Notes: generated by a model from the letters alone, not told the origin. DNA of 64,000 nt from CAWIUB01 sp963839175 (GCA_963839175.1 CAWIUB010000036.1:1-64000), one strand, 5' to 3'; shown: positions 25,249-34,529, counted from the first letter of the stretch. Translations and numbers: made by a program.

Positions 25249-26679
25249 TCACAGGATAGGTTCGGGCAGGTACTCGGCTGCCGACGGGTCGGAGGCGAGC
25301 ACCTTGTCGACTGCGGCCACCACGGCCGTCGTCTGCGCCTGCGCGGCTGCGGTGAAGCTCACCGGATCGGCCACCAGCCGGTCGATGTCCTCGGCAGAGA
25401 GCCCGAGCCGGGGGTCGGCAGCCAGCCGCGCTAACAGGTCGTTGCCCTCGGCGCCCTGCTCCCGCATCCGCAGCGCCACGGCGACTGCGTGCGACTGGAT
25501 CACCTCGTGCGCGCTCTCCCGCCCGACGCCCGCGCGGACCGCGGCCATCAGCACCGTGGTCGTGGCGAGGAAGGGTAGGTAGCGGTCCAGCTCCCGGGCG
25601 ACGACGGCCGGATAGGCGCCGAAGTCGTCCAGGACGGTCAGTGTGGTCTCCAGCAGCCCGTCCACGGCGAAGAACGCACCGGGAAGCGCAACGCGACGGA
25701 CCACGGAGCAAGACACATCGCCCTCGTTCCATTGGTTGCCAGCCAGTTCGCCTGCCATGGTCGCGTACCCGCGCAGCAGCACCGCGAACCCGTTGATTCG
25801 CTCCGCCGAGCGGGTGTTCATCTTGTGCGGCATCGCCGACGAGCCCACCTGACCGGGTCGGAACCCCTCGGTGACCAGCTCGTGGCCGGCCATCAGCCGG
25901 ATAGTCGTGGCGAGCGACGACGGGGCGGCGGCCAGCTGCACCAGCGCCGAGACGACCTCGAAATCCAGCGAGCGCGGGTACACCTGACCCACGCTGGTGA
26001 GCAGATGGTCGAACCCGAGGTGGGCGGCGACCCGGTTTTCCAGCTCGGCGAGCCGGGAAGCGTCGCCGTCGAGCAGATCCAGCATGTCCTGCGCGGTGCC
26101 GACCGGGCCTTTGATGCCGCGCAGCGGGTACCGTGCGAGCAGCTCGGTAAGCCGGCCGAATGCGACGAGCAGCTCGTCGGCCGCAGTGGCGAAACGTTTG
26201 CCCAACGTGGTGGCCTGCGCCGGCACATTGTGCGTGCGCCCGGCCAACACGAGCGCTTCGTACTCTGCCGCCCGGCGGGCCAGCCGGGACAGCATCGCGA
26301 GGGTCTTCGCCCGGACCAGCTCGAGCGATGCACGCACCTGCAGCTGCTCGACGTTCTCGGTCAGGTCGCGGCTGGTCATCCCCTTGTGGATCTGCTCGTA
26401 GCCCGCGAGCGCGGAGAACTCCTCGATGCGCGCCTTGACGTCGTGACGCGTCACCCGCTCGCGAGCGGCAATCGAGGACAGGTCGACGTGATCGATCACC
26501 GCCTCGTAGGCCTCGATGGCGCCGTCCGGGACGTCGACGCCGAGGTCGCGTTGCGCGCGCAGCACCGCCAGCCAGAGCCGGCGCTCGAGGACGATCTTGT
26601 GCTCCGGCGACCAGATCGTCGCCATGGCGGTCGAGGCGTAGCGCGCGGCCAGCACGTCCGCGATCGCAGGTTTGAGCAC
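25249..26679 (-). CDS. purB: Adenylosuccinate lyase
   Basis: PurB cleaves SAICAR to AICAR and adenylosuccinate to AMP, acting twice in purine synthesis. The 476-residue protein has the fumarase/aspartase signature GSSAMPHKMNTRSAERI, the catalytic regions EIHKG-like EQIHKGMTSRDLTEN and LAGRTHNVPAQATTLGKR. It starts at a GTG (VLKPAIADVLAARYAS), which fits homolog ends. The preceding gene upstream on the same strand is a membrane protein 12 bases away, so they may be cotranscribed. Confidence 0.97.
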   Translation of the reverse strand: MLKPAIADVLAARYASTAMATIWSPEHKIVLERRLWLAVLRAQRDLGVDVPDGAIEAYEAVIDHVDLSSIAARERVTRHDVKARIEEFSALAGYEQIHKGMTSRDLTENVEQLQVRASLELVRAKTLAMLSRLARRAAEYEALVLAGRTHNVPAQATTLGKRFATAADELLVAFGRLTELLARYPLRGIKGPVGTAQDMLDLLDGDASRLAELENRVAAHLGFDHLLTSVGQVYPRSLDFEVVSALVQLAAAPSSLATTIRLMAGHELVTEGFRPGQVGSSAMPHKMNTRSAERINGFAVLLRGYATMAGELAGNQWNEGDVSCSVVRRVALPGAFFAVDGLLETTLTVLDDFGAYPAVVARELDRYLPFLATTTVLMAAVRAGVGRESAHEVIQSHAVAVALRMREQGAEGNDLLARLAADPRLGLSAEDIDRLVADPVSFTAAAQAQTTAVVAAVDKVLASDPSAAEYLPEPIL

Positions 26680-26691
26680 GCGATCATTCTC

Positions 26692-27303
26692 TCAGGTTGG
26701 GTTGGTGAGACGCGGATCGTTGGCCAGCCGGCTCATCGCTCGGGTCGGCGCGTGGTCGCCGGTCGGTCCGTGGACGAGCACGTCGATGGTCCAGCCCTGT
26801 GGGGTGACCCGCACCAGCTCGGACCGTACGTTGGGGCCATCCTGCTCCAGGCGGGTGACTTGCGACGGTCCGCGCGCCAGGCCGTTCGCCACTGTGACGT
26901 CCACGGTCACGCCGTCCGGCTCGCGTCCGACGAGCGTGGCGCCGCACAGCTGCCCGGTGAAACCGGAGAAGCCGCGAACGCCGCCGACCACCGCGAACGT
27001 GGGGAAGTTGGCGTGCAGGGCGGCGGTCAGGTCATCCGAGCCGAGGACGTCCACCGGCCGGACTGTCGCGCCGTCCGGGCAGCCCACCGGAGCTGGTGGC
27101 GCAGCGCTCGCTCGCGCGACCGTTGCCGGCGAGCTCGACGTCGAACCATGTGCCGACCATCCGATCACTGCCCCGATCACCAGCGCCCCAGCGATGATCG
27201 GCACAATCCAGCCGCGCCTCCGACCGCCGTTCACAATGACCTCGTCCTCGCCCGACGTGCCACCGCCGACCTCGACGACGATCAGGTCGTCATTGCGGGC
27301 CAT
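26692..27303 (-). CDS. Single-pass membrane protein of unknown function
   Basis: A 203-residue protein with a short acidic cytoplasmic lead (MARNDDLIVVEVGGG), one TM segment (GWIVPIIAGALVIGAVIGW, about residues 31-49), and an extracytoplasmic domain of about 150 residues holding two cysteines that could form a disulfide (VGCPDGATVRP and GQLCGATLVG). No family is recognised. It lies between purD and purB on the same strand with short gaps (39 and 12 bases), so it is probably carried in the pur transcript without an obvious purine role. Confidence 0.7.
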   Translation of the reverse strand: MARNDDLIVVEVGGGTSGEDEVIVNGGRRRGWIVPIIAGALVIGAVIGWSAHGSTSSSPATVARASAAPPAPVGCPDGATVRPVDVLGSDDLTAALHANFPTFAVVGGVRGFSGFTGQLCGATLVGREPDGVTVDVTVANGLARGPSQVTRLEQDGPNVRSELVRVTPQGWTIDVLVHGPTGDHAPTRAMSRLANDPRLTNPT

Positions 27304-27342
27304 GTACCGAGGATGACCTCGCCGCAGGCCAATTGCCAGCCG

Positions 27343-28572
27343 TCATCCGGCGACGGCGCGCAGTGCGATGTCGCTGCGGTACTGCCTGCCCGGCAGCTCG
27401 ATCGTCTCGACCAAGGCGTAGGCGGCGGCTCGCGCGTCGGCGAGCGTCGCGCCAGTGGCCGTCGCCGAGAGGACGCGTCCGCCGGCCGACACGATCGCCC
27501 CGTCCTCCCGGCGGCGTGTGCCGGCGTGGATGACGCCGGTCTGCTCGGCGCCGACGATCACGTCGCCGGTGCGCGGCGAACCGGGGTAGCCGGGCGCGGC
27601 GATGACGACGGTGACGGCTGCGCCGTCCCGCCAGCGCAACGTGGGGTGCTGGGCGAGGACGCCGGTGGCCGCGGTGTGCAACAGCGCGCCGAGCGGGGAC
27701 TCCAGCAGGGCGAGCACGACCTGCGTCTCGGGGTCGCCGAAGCGGGCGTTGAACTCGACGACCCTTGGCCCGCTCGTCGTCATCGCCAGGCCCACGTAGA
27801 GCAGCCCAGTGAACGGCGTGCCCCGGTCGCGCATCTCGTCGACCGTCGGCTGGGCGATCGTGCGGACCACCTCGTCGACTGTGCCTTCGGGGAGCCAGGG
27901 CAATGGTGCGTACGCACCCATGCCTCCGGTGTTCGGGCCCGTGTCACCATCGCCGAGACGCTTGAAGTCCTGCGCCGGAACGAGCGGCACGGCCGTCGTG
28001 CCATCGGTTAGGCAGAACAGGGAAACCTCTGGTCCATCGAGGAATTCCTCGATCACCACGCGTTCGAGGGCGGCCGCGTGGGCGATCGCCTCGGTGCGGT
28101 TGGACGTGACGACGACGCCCTTGCCGGCGGCCAGCCCGTCGTCTTTGACGACGTAGGGCGGGCCGAACTCGTGCAGCGCGGCGGCGATCTCCTGCGGACT
28201 CGTGCAGAGGCGACCGCGCGCCGTCGGCACGTCCGCGGCAGCCATCACCTCCTTGGCGAACGCCTTGCTGCCCTCCAGTTGCGCCGCCGCGGCGGACGGC
28301 CCAAAGCAGTCGATGCCGGCCGCCCGAACGGCATCGGCGACACCCGCGACGAGCGGAGCCTCGGGGCCGATTACTACGAGATCGGCCGCGAGCTCTGTCG
28401 CCAACGCCGCGACGGCGGCGCCGTCGACCGGATCGACACCGCGCTGCTCGGCCACGGCCGCGGTGCCGGCGTTCCCTGGGGCGCACGCCAGCGAGGTGAC
28501 GCTCGGATCGGCGGACAGTGCCAGGCAGAGCGCGTGTTCGCGCGCCCCGGATCCAATGACGAGGACGCGCAC
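27343..28572 (-). CDS. purD: Phosphoribosylamine-glycine ligase
   Basis: PurD joins phosphoribosylamine and glycine with ATP, step two of purine synthesis. The 409-residue ATP-grasp protein begins VLVIGSGAREHAL and shows PPYVVKDDGLAAGKGVVVTS, the family signature FNARFGDPETQ and the GGMGAYAPLP loop. The start is GTG. Its upstream neighbour is a possible 53-residue gene, then a lipoprotein gene and purA. Confidence 0.96.
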   Translation of the reverse strand: MRVLVIGSGAREHALCLALSADPSVTSLACAPGNAGTAAVAEQRGVDPVDGAAVAALATELAADLVVIGPEAPLVAGVADAVRAAGIDCFGPSAAAAQLEGSKAFAKEVMAAADVPTARGRLCTSPQEIAAALHEFGPPYVVKDDGLAAGKGVVVTSNRTEAIAHAAALERVVIEEFLDGPEVSLFCLTDGTTAVPLVPAQDFKRLGDGDTGPNTGGMGAYAPLPWLPEGTVDEVVRTIAQPTVDEMRDRGTPFTGLLYVGLAMTTSGPRVVEFNARFGDPETQVVLALLESPLGALLHTAATGVLAQHPTLRWRDGAAVTVVIAAPGYPGSPRTGDVIVGAEQTGVIHAGTRRREDGAIVSAGGRVLSATATGATLADARAAAYALVETIELPGRQYRSDIALRAVAG

Positions 28573-28611
28573 GAATGGCGAGCCTACTGGCGCTTCGACG
28601 ACCCTTTGCAG

Positions 28612-28773
28612 TCAGTCGATCTGGAGCTCGTCGCCGTCACGGGTGATGGTTCCGCGGCGCAACGGCCAGACTTTGGTGAGCGCCATGAGCGCCGGACCCA
28701 GGCCGGGGATCCTTGCGTACACGCCCTGCGGCTCGCACACCATTCGGCCGAGCTGCTCCTGCCTGGCGCGCAT
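28612..28773 (-). CDS. Possible small protein, 53 residues
   Basis: A short frame between purD and the lipoprotein gene encodes MRARQEQLGRMVCEPQGVYA, then GLGPALMALTKVWPLRRGTI and ends DELQID. Its composition looks like real protein (hydrophobic helix, basic patch, acidic tail), and it fills a gap that is otherwise empty. No clear ribosome site and no family recognised. It may be the remnant of a longer gene. Confidence 0.35.
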   Translation of the reverse strand: MRARQEQLGRMVCEPQGVYARIPGLGPALMALTKVWPLRRGTITRDGDELQID

Positions 28774-28853
28774 ATGGATGCTTGCATCCTGGCATGCAGG
28801 GAGCCGAAACGACTACGCACGCACCATGCCTGCCGGGCGTTTGTGGCCGGCTG

Positions 28854-30251
28854 CTAGGTGACCGCGACGATCGTCAGCCCGGCCAGCGTCGGAACGAGGA
28901 CGTGGGTGCCAGACAGCGCCGGCGTCGCGAATCGGCTGGTTTCGCCGACCCGAATCTGCAGGACGGATCTGCCGGTGGCCGGATCGAGGGCATGCAGTAC
29001 CCCGGAGGACTGGTCGAGGGCCCAGAGTCGGCCGCCGCCGACGACCGGCGACCCGGCGATCCCGCCGTCGGCGTGCCAGAGCACGCTCATCGACCCGTTG
29101 ACGGCGATGCGCACCGCCCGCACGGCGTCGGTGCACGGCACGTAGACCACGCTTGCGTCGACCGCGGTGCCGCCGAAAGACGCGCACACGTCCAGCTCGC
29201 TGACCTGGCCACCGATGCCGCCGAGCTTGCCCTGCCGAAGCAGGTAGGCGGTGCCCGACTTGCCGGCGGTGAAGACCCACGTGGACCCGACCAGCGCGGG
29301 CCCTTGCGAGCCGAGATCCAGGTCGCCGTCGTTGTCGGTGGCCCACGTCGTCGGCGAGAACGAGTCGACGAGCCTGGCCGTCGCCGGGTCGATCGACAGC
29401 ACCGAATCGCTGTAATCGTAGGGATCGCCCACACCGGATTCTCCGTTGCCGATCGCGACGAGCAGGTGCCCTGCCGAGTCGACCGACGCGCCGGGTGGCG
29501 TCCAGATGCCCGCCTCGCGGGTGGTCGGCACGGTGTAGGCGATAGGAGATCCGGAACCGTCCAGCCGCACACCGACCACCCGGCCCTTGTAGTCGCCGCA
29601 GTCGCCGGTCCGGCCTCCGAACGGCACCCAGACGCGCGCAGCGGCTATCGCCAGCGCGCCGCGCTCCTGCATCGCATCGGGTGACGCACCCGGCAGATCC
29701 ACGCTGACGCGCCAGCGCACCGCCCCGTTGCCCGACTCGAGCGCGACCAGCTCGTGCCGCACCGGGGCACGGTATTCGGCGACCACGAAGACCGAGTCGG
29801 TGGACGGGTCATAGATCGGCGTACCGGTGATCCCCGACGGGTCGATGTTGCCGCAGGGTAGGTCTGCTCGGCGGGCCGGATCGCCGAGATGTACGCGCCA
29901 CAGCTGGCGTCCCGACTCGTCGAGCGCGTAGACGGTGTTGTTCTCGGTGGCGACGATCGTGATCCCGTGGGCAACGATCGGCGACGCGTATACCGCGGCG
30001 TCGAGTTGCAACGCCGCCGTGACTGCGAGCTTGGTCGGCGTCGGGAAGGTGCGCGAGACACCCGTGCGAGCCGCATCGCCGTGATATGTCGGCCATTCCG
30101 TGGCGGTAGGTGCCGGCGTTGAGGTGGTGGCCGAATCGGCCGCGCTGGTGGTGGCGATGCTGGCCGGTGGCGATGGCGTCGGGCCGCTCTTGGTGCTCGT
30201 GCAGCCAGCCAGGACGAGCGCTCCGGCGACAAGAACCAGGGCGACGCGCAT
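28854..30251 (-). CDS. Lipoprotein with PQQ-like beta-propeller
   Basis: A 465-residue exported lipoprotein. The signal MRVALVLVAGALVLAGC ends in a clear lipobox, followed by a Ser/Thr/Pro linker. The rest is a repeat protein of the PQQ-binding-like propeller class, with recurring blades such as TVYALDESGRQLWRVHLGDP and VFVVAEYRAPVRHELVALES. No catalytic residues of quinoprotein dehydrogenases are evident, so a scaffolding or binding role like BamB-type propellers is more likely. The ATG at 30251 was chosen from the signal; it is 16 bases after the purA stop, so the genes are likely cotranscribed. Confidence 0.8.
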   Translation of the reverse strand: MRVALVLVAGALVLAGCTSTKSGPTPSPPASIATTSAADSATTSTPAPTATEWPTYHGDAARTGVSRTFPTPTKLAVTAALQLDAAVYASPIVAHGITIVATENNTVYALDESGRQLWRVHLGDPARRADLPCGNIDPSGITGTPIYDPSTDSVFVVAEYRAPVRHELVALESGNGAVRWRVSVDLPGASPDAMQERGALAIAAARVWVPFGGRTGDCGDYKGRVVGVRLDGSGSPIAYTVPTTREAGIWTPPGASVDSAGHLLVAIGNGESGVGDPYDYSDSVLSIDPATARLVDSFSPTTWATDNDGDLDLGSQGPALVGSTWVFTAGKSGTAYLLRQGKLGGIGGQVSELDVCASFGGTAVDASVVYVPCTDAVRAVRIAVNGSMSVLWHADGGIAGSPVVGGGRLWALDQSSGVLHALDPATGRSVLQIRVGETSRFATPALSGTHVLVPTLAGLTIVAVT

Positions 30252-30267
30252 ACCCCAGTGTGCCCGA

Positions 30268-31554
30268 TCAGCCCAGCAGATCACGTACCGAAATGATCTC
30301 GTCCCGGCCGGGTCCGACACCGATCGCCGAGATCGGGGCGCGAATCATGTCTTCCAGTGTCGCCACATAGTCGCGGGCAGTACGGGGAAGATCATCGAGG
30401 GTCCGCGCCTTGGAGATGTCTTCGTCCCAACCGGAGAACGTCTCGTAGATCGGCGTGGCTCGAACAAATTCTCCTTGCGTCATGGGGATTTCATCGTGCC
30501 GGACACCGTCGACTTCGTACGCGACGCAGACCGGAACCTCCTCCAAGCCGGTGAGCACGTCGAGCTTGGTCAGCACGAAATCGGTCACCCCGTTGACCCG
30601 CGTCGCATATCGTCCGATCACCGCGTCGAACCAGCCGCACCGGCGGGGCCGTCCCGTCGTGGTGCCGTACTCGGCACCCGCCTCACGCAGCCGATCGCCC
30701 TTGTCGTCCAGCAGCTCGGTGGGAAACGGTCCCTCGCCGACCCGGGTCGTGTACGCCTTGACCACCGCGATCACCCGGCCGATCCGGGTGGGCGGGATGC
30801 CGCTGCCCGTGCACGCGCCGCCGGCCGTCGCGTTCGAGGACGTGACGAACGGGTAGGTGCCGTGGTCGACGTCGAGCAGGGTGGCTTGCCCGGCCTCCAG
30901 CACGACGGTGCGGCCCTCGTCGAGCAGCTGGCCGAGCAGCAGCGATGTGTCCGCGACCATCGGCCGCAGCCGCTCGACGTATCCGATCAGCTCCGCCACC
31001 ACCGCGTCGACCTCGATGGCGCGCCGGTTATACACCTTGACCAGGACCTGGTTCTTGAACTCGAGCGCCCCGGCGACCCGCTCGTGCAGGATCGTCTCGT
31101 CGAACAGATCCTGCACCCGGATGCCCGTCCGGTTCATCTTGTCGGCGTAGGTAGGGCCGATGCCGCGTCCCGTGGTGCCGATGCGGCGGATGCCGAGGAA
31201 GCGCTCGGTGACCTTGTCGAGGGTCCGGTTGTAGGAGGTGATGACGTGCGCGGCGGCGCTCACCACGAGCCGCGACGTGTCGACCCCGCGCGCGGCGAGC
31301 CCGTCGAGCTCGTCGAAGAGCACGCCGAGGTCAACGACCACCCCGTTGCCGATGATTGGCAGGCAGCCGGGCGTGAGGATGCCCGACGGCAGCAGGTGCA
31401 ACGCGTACTTCTCGGCTCCGATGACGACCGTGTGGCCGGCGTTGTTGCCGCCGTTGAACTTGACGACTGCGTCGACGCGGCTGCCCAGCAGGTCGGTGGC
31501 CTTGCCTTTGCCTTCGTCGCCCCATTGGGCGCCGACGAGAACAACCGCGGGCAT
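30268..31554 (-). CDS. purA: Adenylosuccinate synthetase
   Basis: PurA joins IMP and aspartate with GTP, the first step to AMP. The 428-residue protein opens VVLVGAQWGDEGKGKATDLL, the GTP-binding signature, and has FNGGNNAGHTVV and GTTGRGIGPTYADK. Length and motifs are normal. An AAGGGGATC stretch precedes the ATG. It leads the purA-lipoprotein unit and supplies the AMP branch together with purB. Confidence 0.97.
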   Translation of the reverse strand: MPAVVLVGAQWGDEGKGKATDLLGSRVDAVVKFNGGNNAGHTVVIGAEKYALHLLPSGILTPGCLPIIGNGVVVDLGVLFDELDGLAARGVDTSRLVVSAAAHVITSYNRTLDKVTERFLGIRRIGTTGRGIGPTYADKMNRTGIRVQDLFDETILHERVAGALEFKNQVLVKVYNRRAIEVDAVVAELIGYVERLRPMVADTSLLLGQLLDEGRTVVLEAGQATLLDVDHGTYPFVTSSNATAGGACTGSGIPPTRIGRVIAVVKAYTTRVGEGPFPTELLDDKGDRLREAGAEYGTTTGRPRRCGWFDAVIGRYATRVNGVTDFVLTKLDVLTGLEEVPVCVAYEVDGVRHDEIPMTQGEFVRATPIYETFSGWDEDISKARTLDDLPRTARDYVATLEDMIRAPISAIGVGPGRDEIISVRDLLG

Positions 31555-31608
31555 CTGATCCCCTTCCGACCGAGCGTGTGCAGGGTATGCCCTGGGCTCG
31601 GGGATCGC

Positions 31609-32010
31609 TCAGCGCAGGACGGTCACCGCGGCCGGGTCGCTGTCCTGCAGCAGCTTGGCGCAACGCGCCGCTTCGTCGTCCTCGCCGATCGCTACGGCGG
31701 CTTGCTCCAGCGCGTGCAGCGCGCGCAGGAAGCCGCGGTTGGGCGCGTGCGACCAGGGCACCGGCCCACTGCCCTTCCAGCCGGCCCGGCGCAGCGCGTC
31801 CAGTCCGCGGTGGTAGCCCGTCCGGGCGTACGCATACGCCTCGATGGGACGGCCGCGGATCAGCGCCTCGTCGGCCAGGGCCGCCCACGCCGCCGAGGAG
31901 GCCGGAAACGCCATTGCCACCTCGACCGGGTCGTGGCCAGCCTTCAGCCGGGCGAGGGCGGGATCGTCGGGCAGGTGGATGGGTGACGCGAGCAGGTTCC
32001 CGGAGCTCAT
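31609..32010 (-). CDS. DUF3151 protein
   Basis: A 133-residue soluble helical protein starting MSSGNLLASPIHLPDDPALA with the family-typical FPASSAAWAALADEAL and AYAYARTGYHRGLDALRRAG followed by WKGSGPVPWSHAPNRGFLRA. DUF3151 is an actinobacterial family of unknown function; helical repeats resemble TPR-like packing. ATG 32010 was chosen because residues upstream are low complexity and homologs start here. It sits upstream of purA in mycobacteria too, which supports the call. Confidence 0.88.
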   Translation of the reverse strand: MSSGNLLASPIHLPDDPALARLKAGHDPVEVAMAFPASSAAWAALADEALIRGRPIEAYAYARTGYHRGLDALRRAGWKGSGPVPWSHAPNRGFLRALHALEQAAVAIGEDDEAARCAKLLQDSDPAAVTVLR

Positions 32011-32032
32011 GCTCGCAACTCTATGACCGCTC

Positions 32033-32947
32033 CTACGGCGCTGCGGCCGGAGCTGCCGCCTGATAGGCGGCGAGGACGGCGTCGGCGAAAGCCACCGGCG
32101 CTTCTTGCGGGACGTTGTGCCCGACAGTTGGCAGCACCCGGTGCTCGCGCCAGCCGGCGAACTGGGCAGCATCGTCCGTGCCGTCGCCAGGGGCGAACAC
32201 GCCGTCGACCGCGCCGTCGAGCGTCACGGTCGGCACCGAGATCGGCGGCTGAGCAGCCAGCAACGTCTCGATCTCGTCGAGGGTCGGATCGCCCTGGACG
32301 AGCCCATATCGGTGCCGGTAGGAGTGCACGACCACGTCGACGAAATCCGGGTTGTCGAATGCGGCCGCGGTCCGCTCGAACGTTGCCTCGTCGAAAGACC
32401 AGTTGGCCGACCACAGCCGCCAGAGCAGCTCGCAGAATTCCCTGCGGTAGCGGCTCAAACCCGCCCGGCCCCGCTCGCCGTGCAGGTAGTACTGGTACCA
32501 GTAGGCATGCTCGCTCTCCGGCGGCGCTGGCTCACCGGACCGGGCGATGTCCTGGATGTTGTAGCCGTTCACCGAGACGAGTGCCCGGACCCGCGGGGGC
32601 CACAGCGCGGCGACAATGCACGCCGCCCGGCTACCCCAGTCGAAGCCTGCGAGCACCGCGGACTCAATGGCCAGAGCGTCCAACAATGCCAGCAGGTCGC
32701 AACCCAGCGCGGCCTGCTGCCCCGACCGCGGCGTGTTCGCTGTGAGGAAGCGGGTGGGCCCGAAGCCCCGCAGATAGGGGACGATGACCCGCGCGTCGTT
32801 CGCCCGCAGCCGGGGGACGACCTCGTCAAAGGCGTGCACGTCATAGGGGAAGCCGTGCAGGAGCACGACCGGCCAGCCGTCCGGGTCGCCGCTTGCCTCG
32901 TAGCCGATTGACAGCACCCCCGCGTCCACGAAATCCACGAGCCGCAC
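32033..32947 (-). CDS. Alpha/beta hydrolase, epoxide-hydrolase/dehalogenase type
   Basis: About 304 residues. The oxyanion segment is PVVLLHGFPYDVHAFDEVVP, the nucleophile elbow AGFDWGSRAA carries Asp (as in epoxide hydrolases and haloalkane dehalogenases rather than Ser esterases), and the general-base His is in PTVGHNVPQEAP. A cap domain with paired tyrosines (HAYWYQYYLHGERG) is present. I chose GTG 32947 because the 20 residues before it are unlike the family; GTG 33007 is the alternative. It follows a TetR gene on the same strand and is likely its target. Natural substrate unknown. Confidence 0.8.
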   Translation of the reverse strand: MRLVDFVDAGVLSIGYEASGDPDGWPVVLLHGFPYDVHAFDEVVPRLRANDARVIVPYLRGFGPTRFLTANTPRSGQQAALGCDLLALLDALAIESAVLAGFDWGSRAACIVAALWPPRVRALVSVNGYNIQDIARSGEPAPPESEHAYWYQYYLHGERGRAGLSRYRREFCELLWRLWSANWSFDEATFERTAAAFDNPDFVDVVVHSYRHRYGLVQGDPTLDEIETLLAAQPPISVPTVTLDGAVDGVFAPGDGTDDAAQFAGWREHRVLPTVGHNVPQEAPVAFADAVLAAYQAAAPAAAP

Positions 32948-33024
32948 ACTAGTGGTCTCGCCCGGACGCTCCGGATAGGCCGTCTCGCACCGCACCGTCA
33001 GAACCACATCCAGGACACGGCACC

Positions 33025-33705
33025 TCAGCGGCGCCGGTGCAGCGCCCGCACCCCGGACACGAACAGGTCGATGCCGAAGTCGAAGTACCCCCCCTCGTCG
33101 GCACAGTCGGTGAGCGCATCGGCGGCCTCGAGCAGCCGGGGGAACTGGGCGGCGGGCAACACATGCAGCGCGGCACGCTTGGCCGCAAGCACCGCGTCGC
33201 GCTGATCGGCGGCGACCTGCGGTTCCTCGCCAGCCTGCTGGGTGACGAGCATGATAGCCGTCTGCAGCGCGGTGCGGGCTATGTCGGCTGCCTCGGTCAC
33301 GCTGAACCCGGCGTTGCGCAGCAGGTCGAGCGTGTGCTCGGCGAGGATGCGGCCCTCGTCACAGGCGAGCGCGCGCGGCATCGCGAGCGTCGCCGAGGCC
33401 GGGTGCACCCGCAGCGCATCTATCAGCCCCTGGACCACGCCCCGCAGCTGCCGCTCCCAGGCCCCACCGGTCGCCACCGCCGGCCAGATCCCGGTGTAGA
33501 ACGAATCCCCCATCGCTGCCAGCAATTCGTCCTTGTTGCGGACGTGCCAGTAGAGCGCCATGGGCGTCACACCGAAATCCTGTGCGATCCTCCGGACGGT
33601 CACGGCGTCGAGCCCTTCCGCGTCGGCTATGGCGAGCGCACGCTCGACGATCGCGTCCTGGCTGAGCTCCGCCTTGACCTGAGACGTGATGGATTTCGTA
33701 ATCAC
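33025..33705 (-). CDS. TetR-family regulator (TetR_C-like)
   Basis: About 227 residues. The N-terminal helix-turn-helix reads AVTVRRIAQDFGVTPMALYW followed by HVRNKDELLAAMGDSFY, close to tetracycline-repressor types (the A-L-Y-W-H-V-R-N-K run is diagnostic). The C-terminal half is helical and likely binds a small ligand. The GTG at 33705 is taken as start; a TTG at 33714 is in frame. No Shine-Dalgarno is seen. Two TACGCCGTA palindromes lie directly upstream. It probably regulates itself and the downstream hydrolase. Confidence 0.82.
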   Translation of the reverse strand: MITKSITSQVKAELSQDAIVERALAIADAEGLDAVTVRRIAQDFGVTPMALYWHVRNKDELLAAMGDSFYTGIWPAVATGGAWERQLRGVVQGLIDALRVHPASATLAMPRALACDEGRILAEHTLDLLRNAGFSVTEAADIARTALQTAIMLVTQQAGEEPQVAADQRDAVLAAKRAALHVLPAAQFPRLLEAADALTDCADEGGYFDFGIDLFVSGVRALHRRR

Positions 33706-33714
33706 GCTTGACAA

Positions 33715-33763
33715 CTATACGCCGTAGAAGGTTTCCTGTACACCATACATGTACGCCGTATAG
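33715..33763. promoter_or_regulatory. Paired operators upstream of the TetR gene
   Basis: TACGCCGTA occurs at 33718-33726 and 33752-33760, centres 34 bp apart (about three helical turns), each nearly palindromic. The outer extensions CTATAC (33715-33720) and GTATAG (33758-33763) are also inverted repeats. The pair spans the promoter region of the TetR gene. Confidence 0.55.
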
Positions 33764-33872
33764 GAGCGGGGATCGTGAGACGCAACTGGACGCTCGTGGC
33801 GGTGGCACTGCCACCTTCATGACCTATCTCGACGGTATCAACCGCTAGTCAACGTATGTCTGTGTTCTGTTA

Positions 33873-34529
33873 GGGGAGGCATCCGATACCGCCGGCGAGG
33901 CCGCGCCGGGCAGCGACTCTGGGCAGGCCGGTGATGCCGGTAGCGACGCCGGCTCGGATCAGGCCAGTGTCTACGGCGATAACGCCTACGGCACCGGACA
34001 GTTCCACGACCGGCTGGACCAAGCCGGGATCGAGTCCAAGTGCAAGACCCAGCAGCCGGTCGCCGCGGGCGGGTTGTTCAGCAAGGACCGCTTCGACATC
34101 GACCTCGAACAGGACAGCGTGACCTGTCCCGCCGGGAACACCGCGCCGATCCGCCGCGGTGCCGACGGGGCCGGCACCGCCAGCTTCGGCCAGGCCTGCA
34201 CCGGCTGCCCGCTGCGCGAGCAGTGCACCAAGGCCGCTGGCGGGCGCAGCATCGGCATCGGCCCGTATGAGCAGCAACTCGCCCACGCACGGCACCGGCA
34301 GCGTGACCCGGACTGGGTCGCCGACTACCGCGCCACCCGACCCAAAGTGGAACGCAAGATCGGGCACCTGATGCGCCGCCACCACGGCGGCAGGCGCGCC
34401 CGGGTCCGCGGACAGACCAAGGTCGCCGCCGACTTCGCCCTGCTCGCCGCCGCCGTCAACCTCGCACGCCTGGGCGCGCTCGCCGTGGCCGGCACGCCGA
34501 ACCAAGGATGGGCCACAGCGGCCGGATAG
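33873..34529 (+). pseudogene. IS1182-type transposase, C-terminal remnant
   Basis: From about 33873 the plus strand encodes the C-terminal part of an IS1182-family DDE transposase: SVYGDNAYGTGQFHDRL (around the second catalytic Asp), FSKDRFDIDLEQDSVTCPAG, the cysteine cluster GQACTGCPLREQCT, then DYRATRPKVERKIGHLMRRH and DFALLAAAVNLARLGALAV at the end. The N-terminal half is missing and no start codon fits. It is an immobile relic at the left edge of the scarred island. Confidence 0.8.

Noticed and set aside
25732..28011. 759-residue plus-strand open frame opposite purB and purD
   Set aside because: Spans two real genes and their gap in antisense with low-quality sequence; typical of GC-rich DNA.
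30100..31986. 628-residue plus-strand open frame opposite purA
   Set aside because: Antisense shadow; rich in Arg, Gly and His with no domain.
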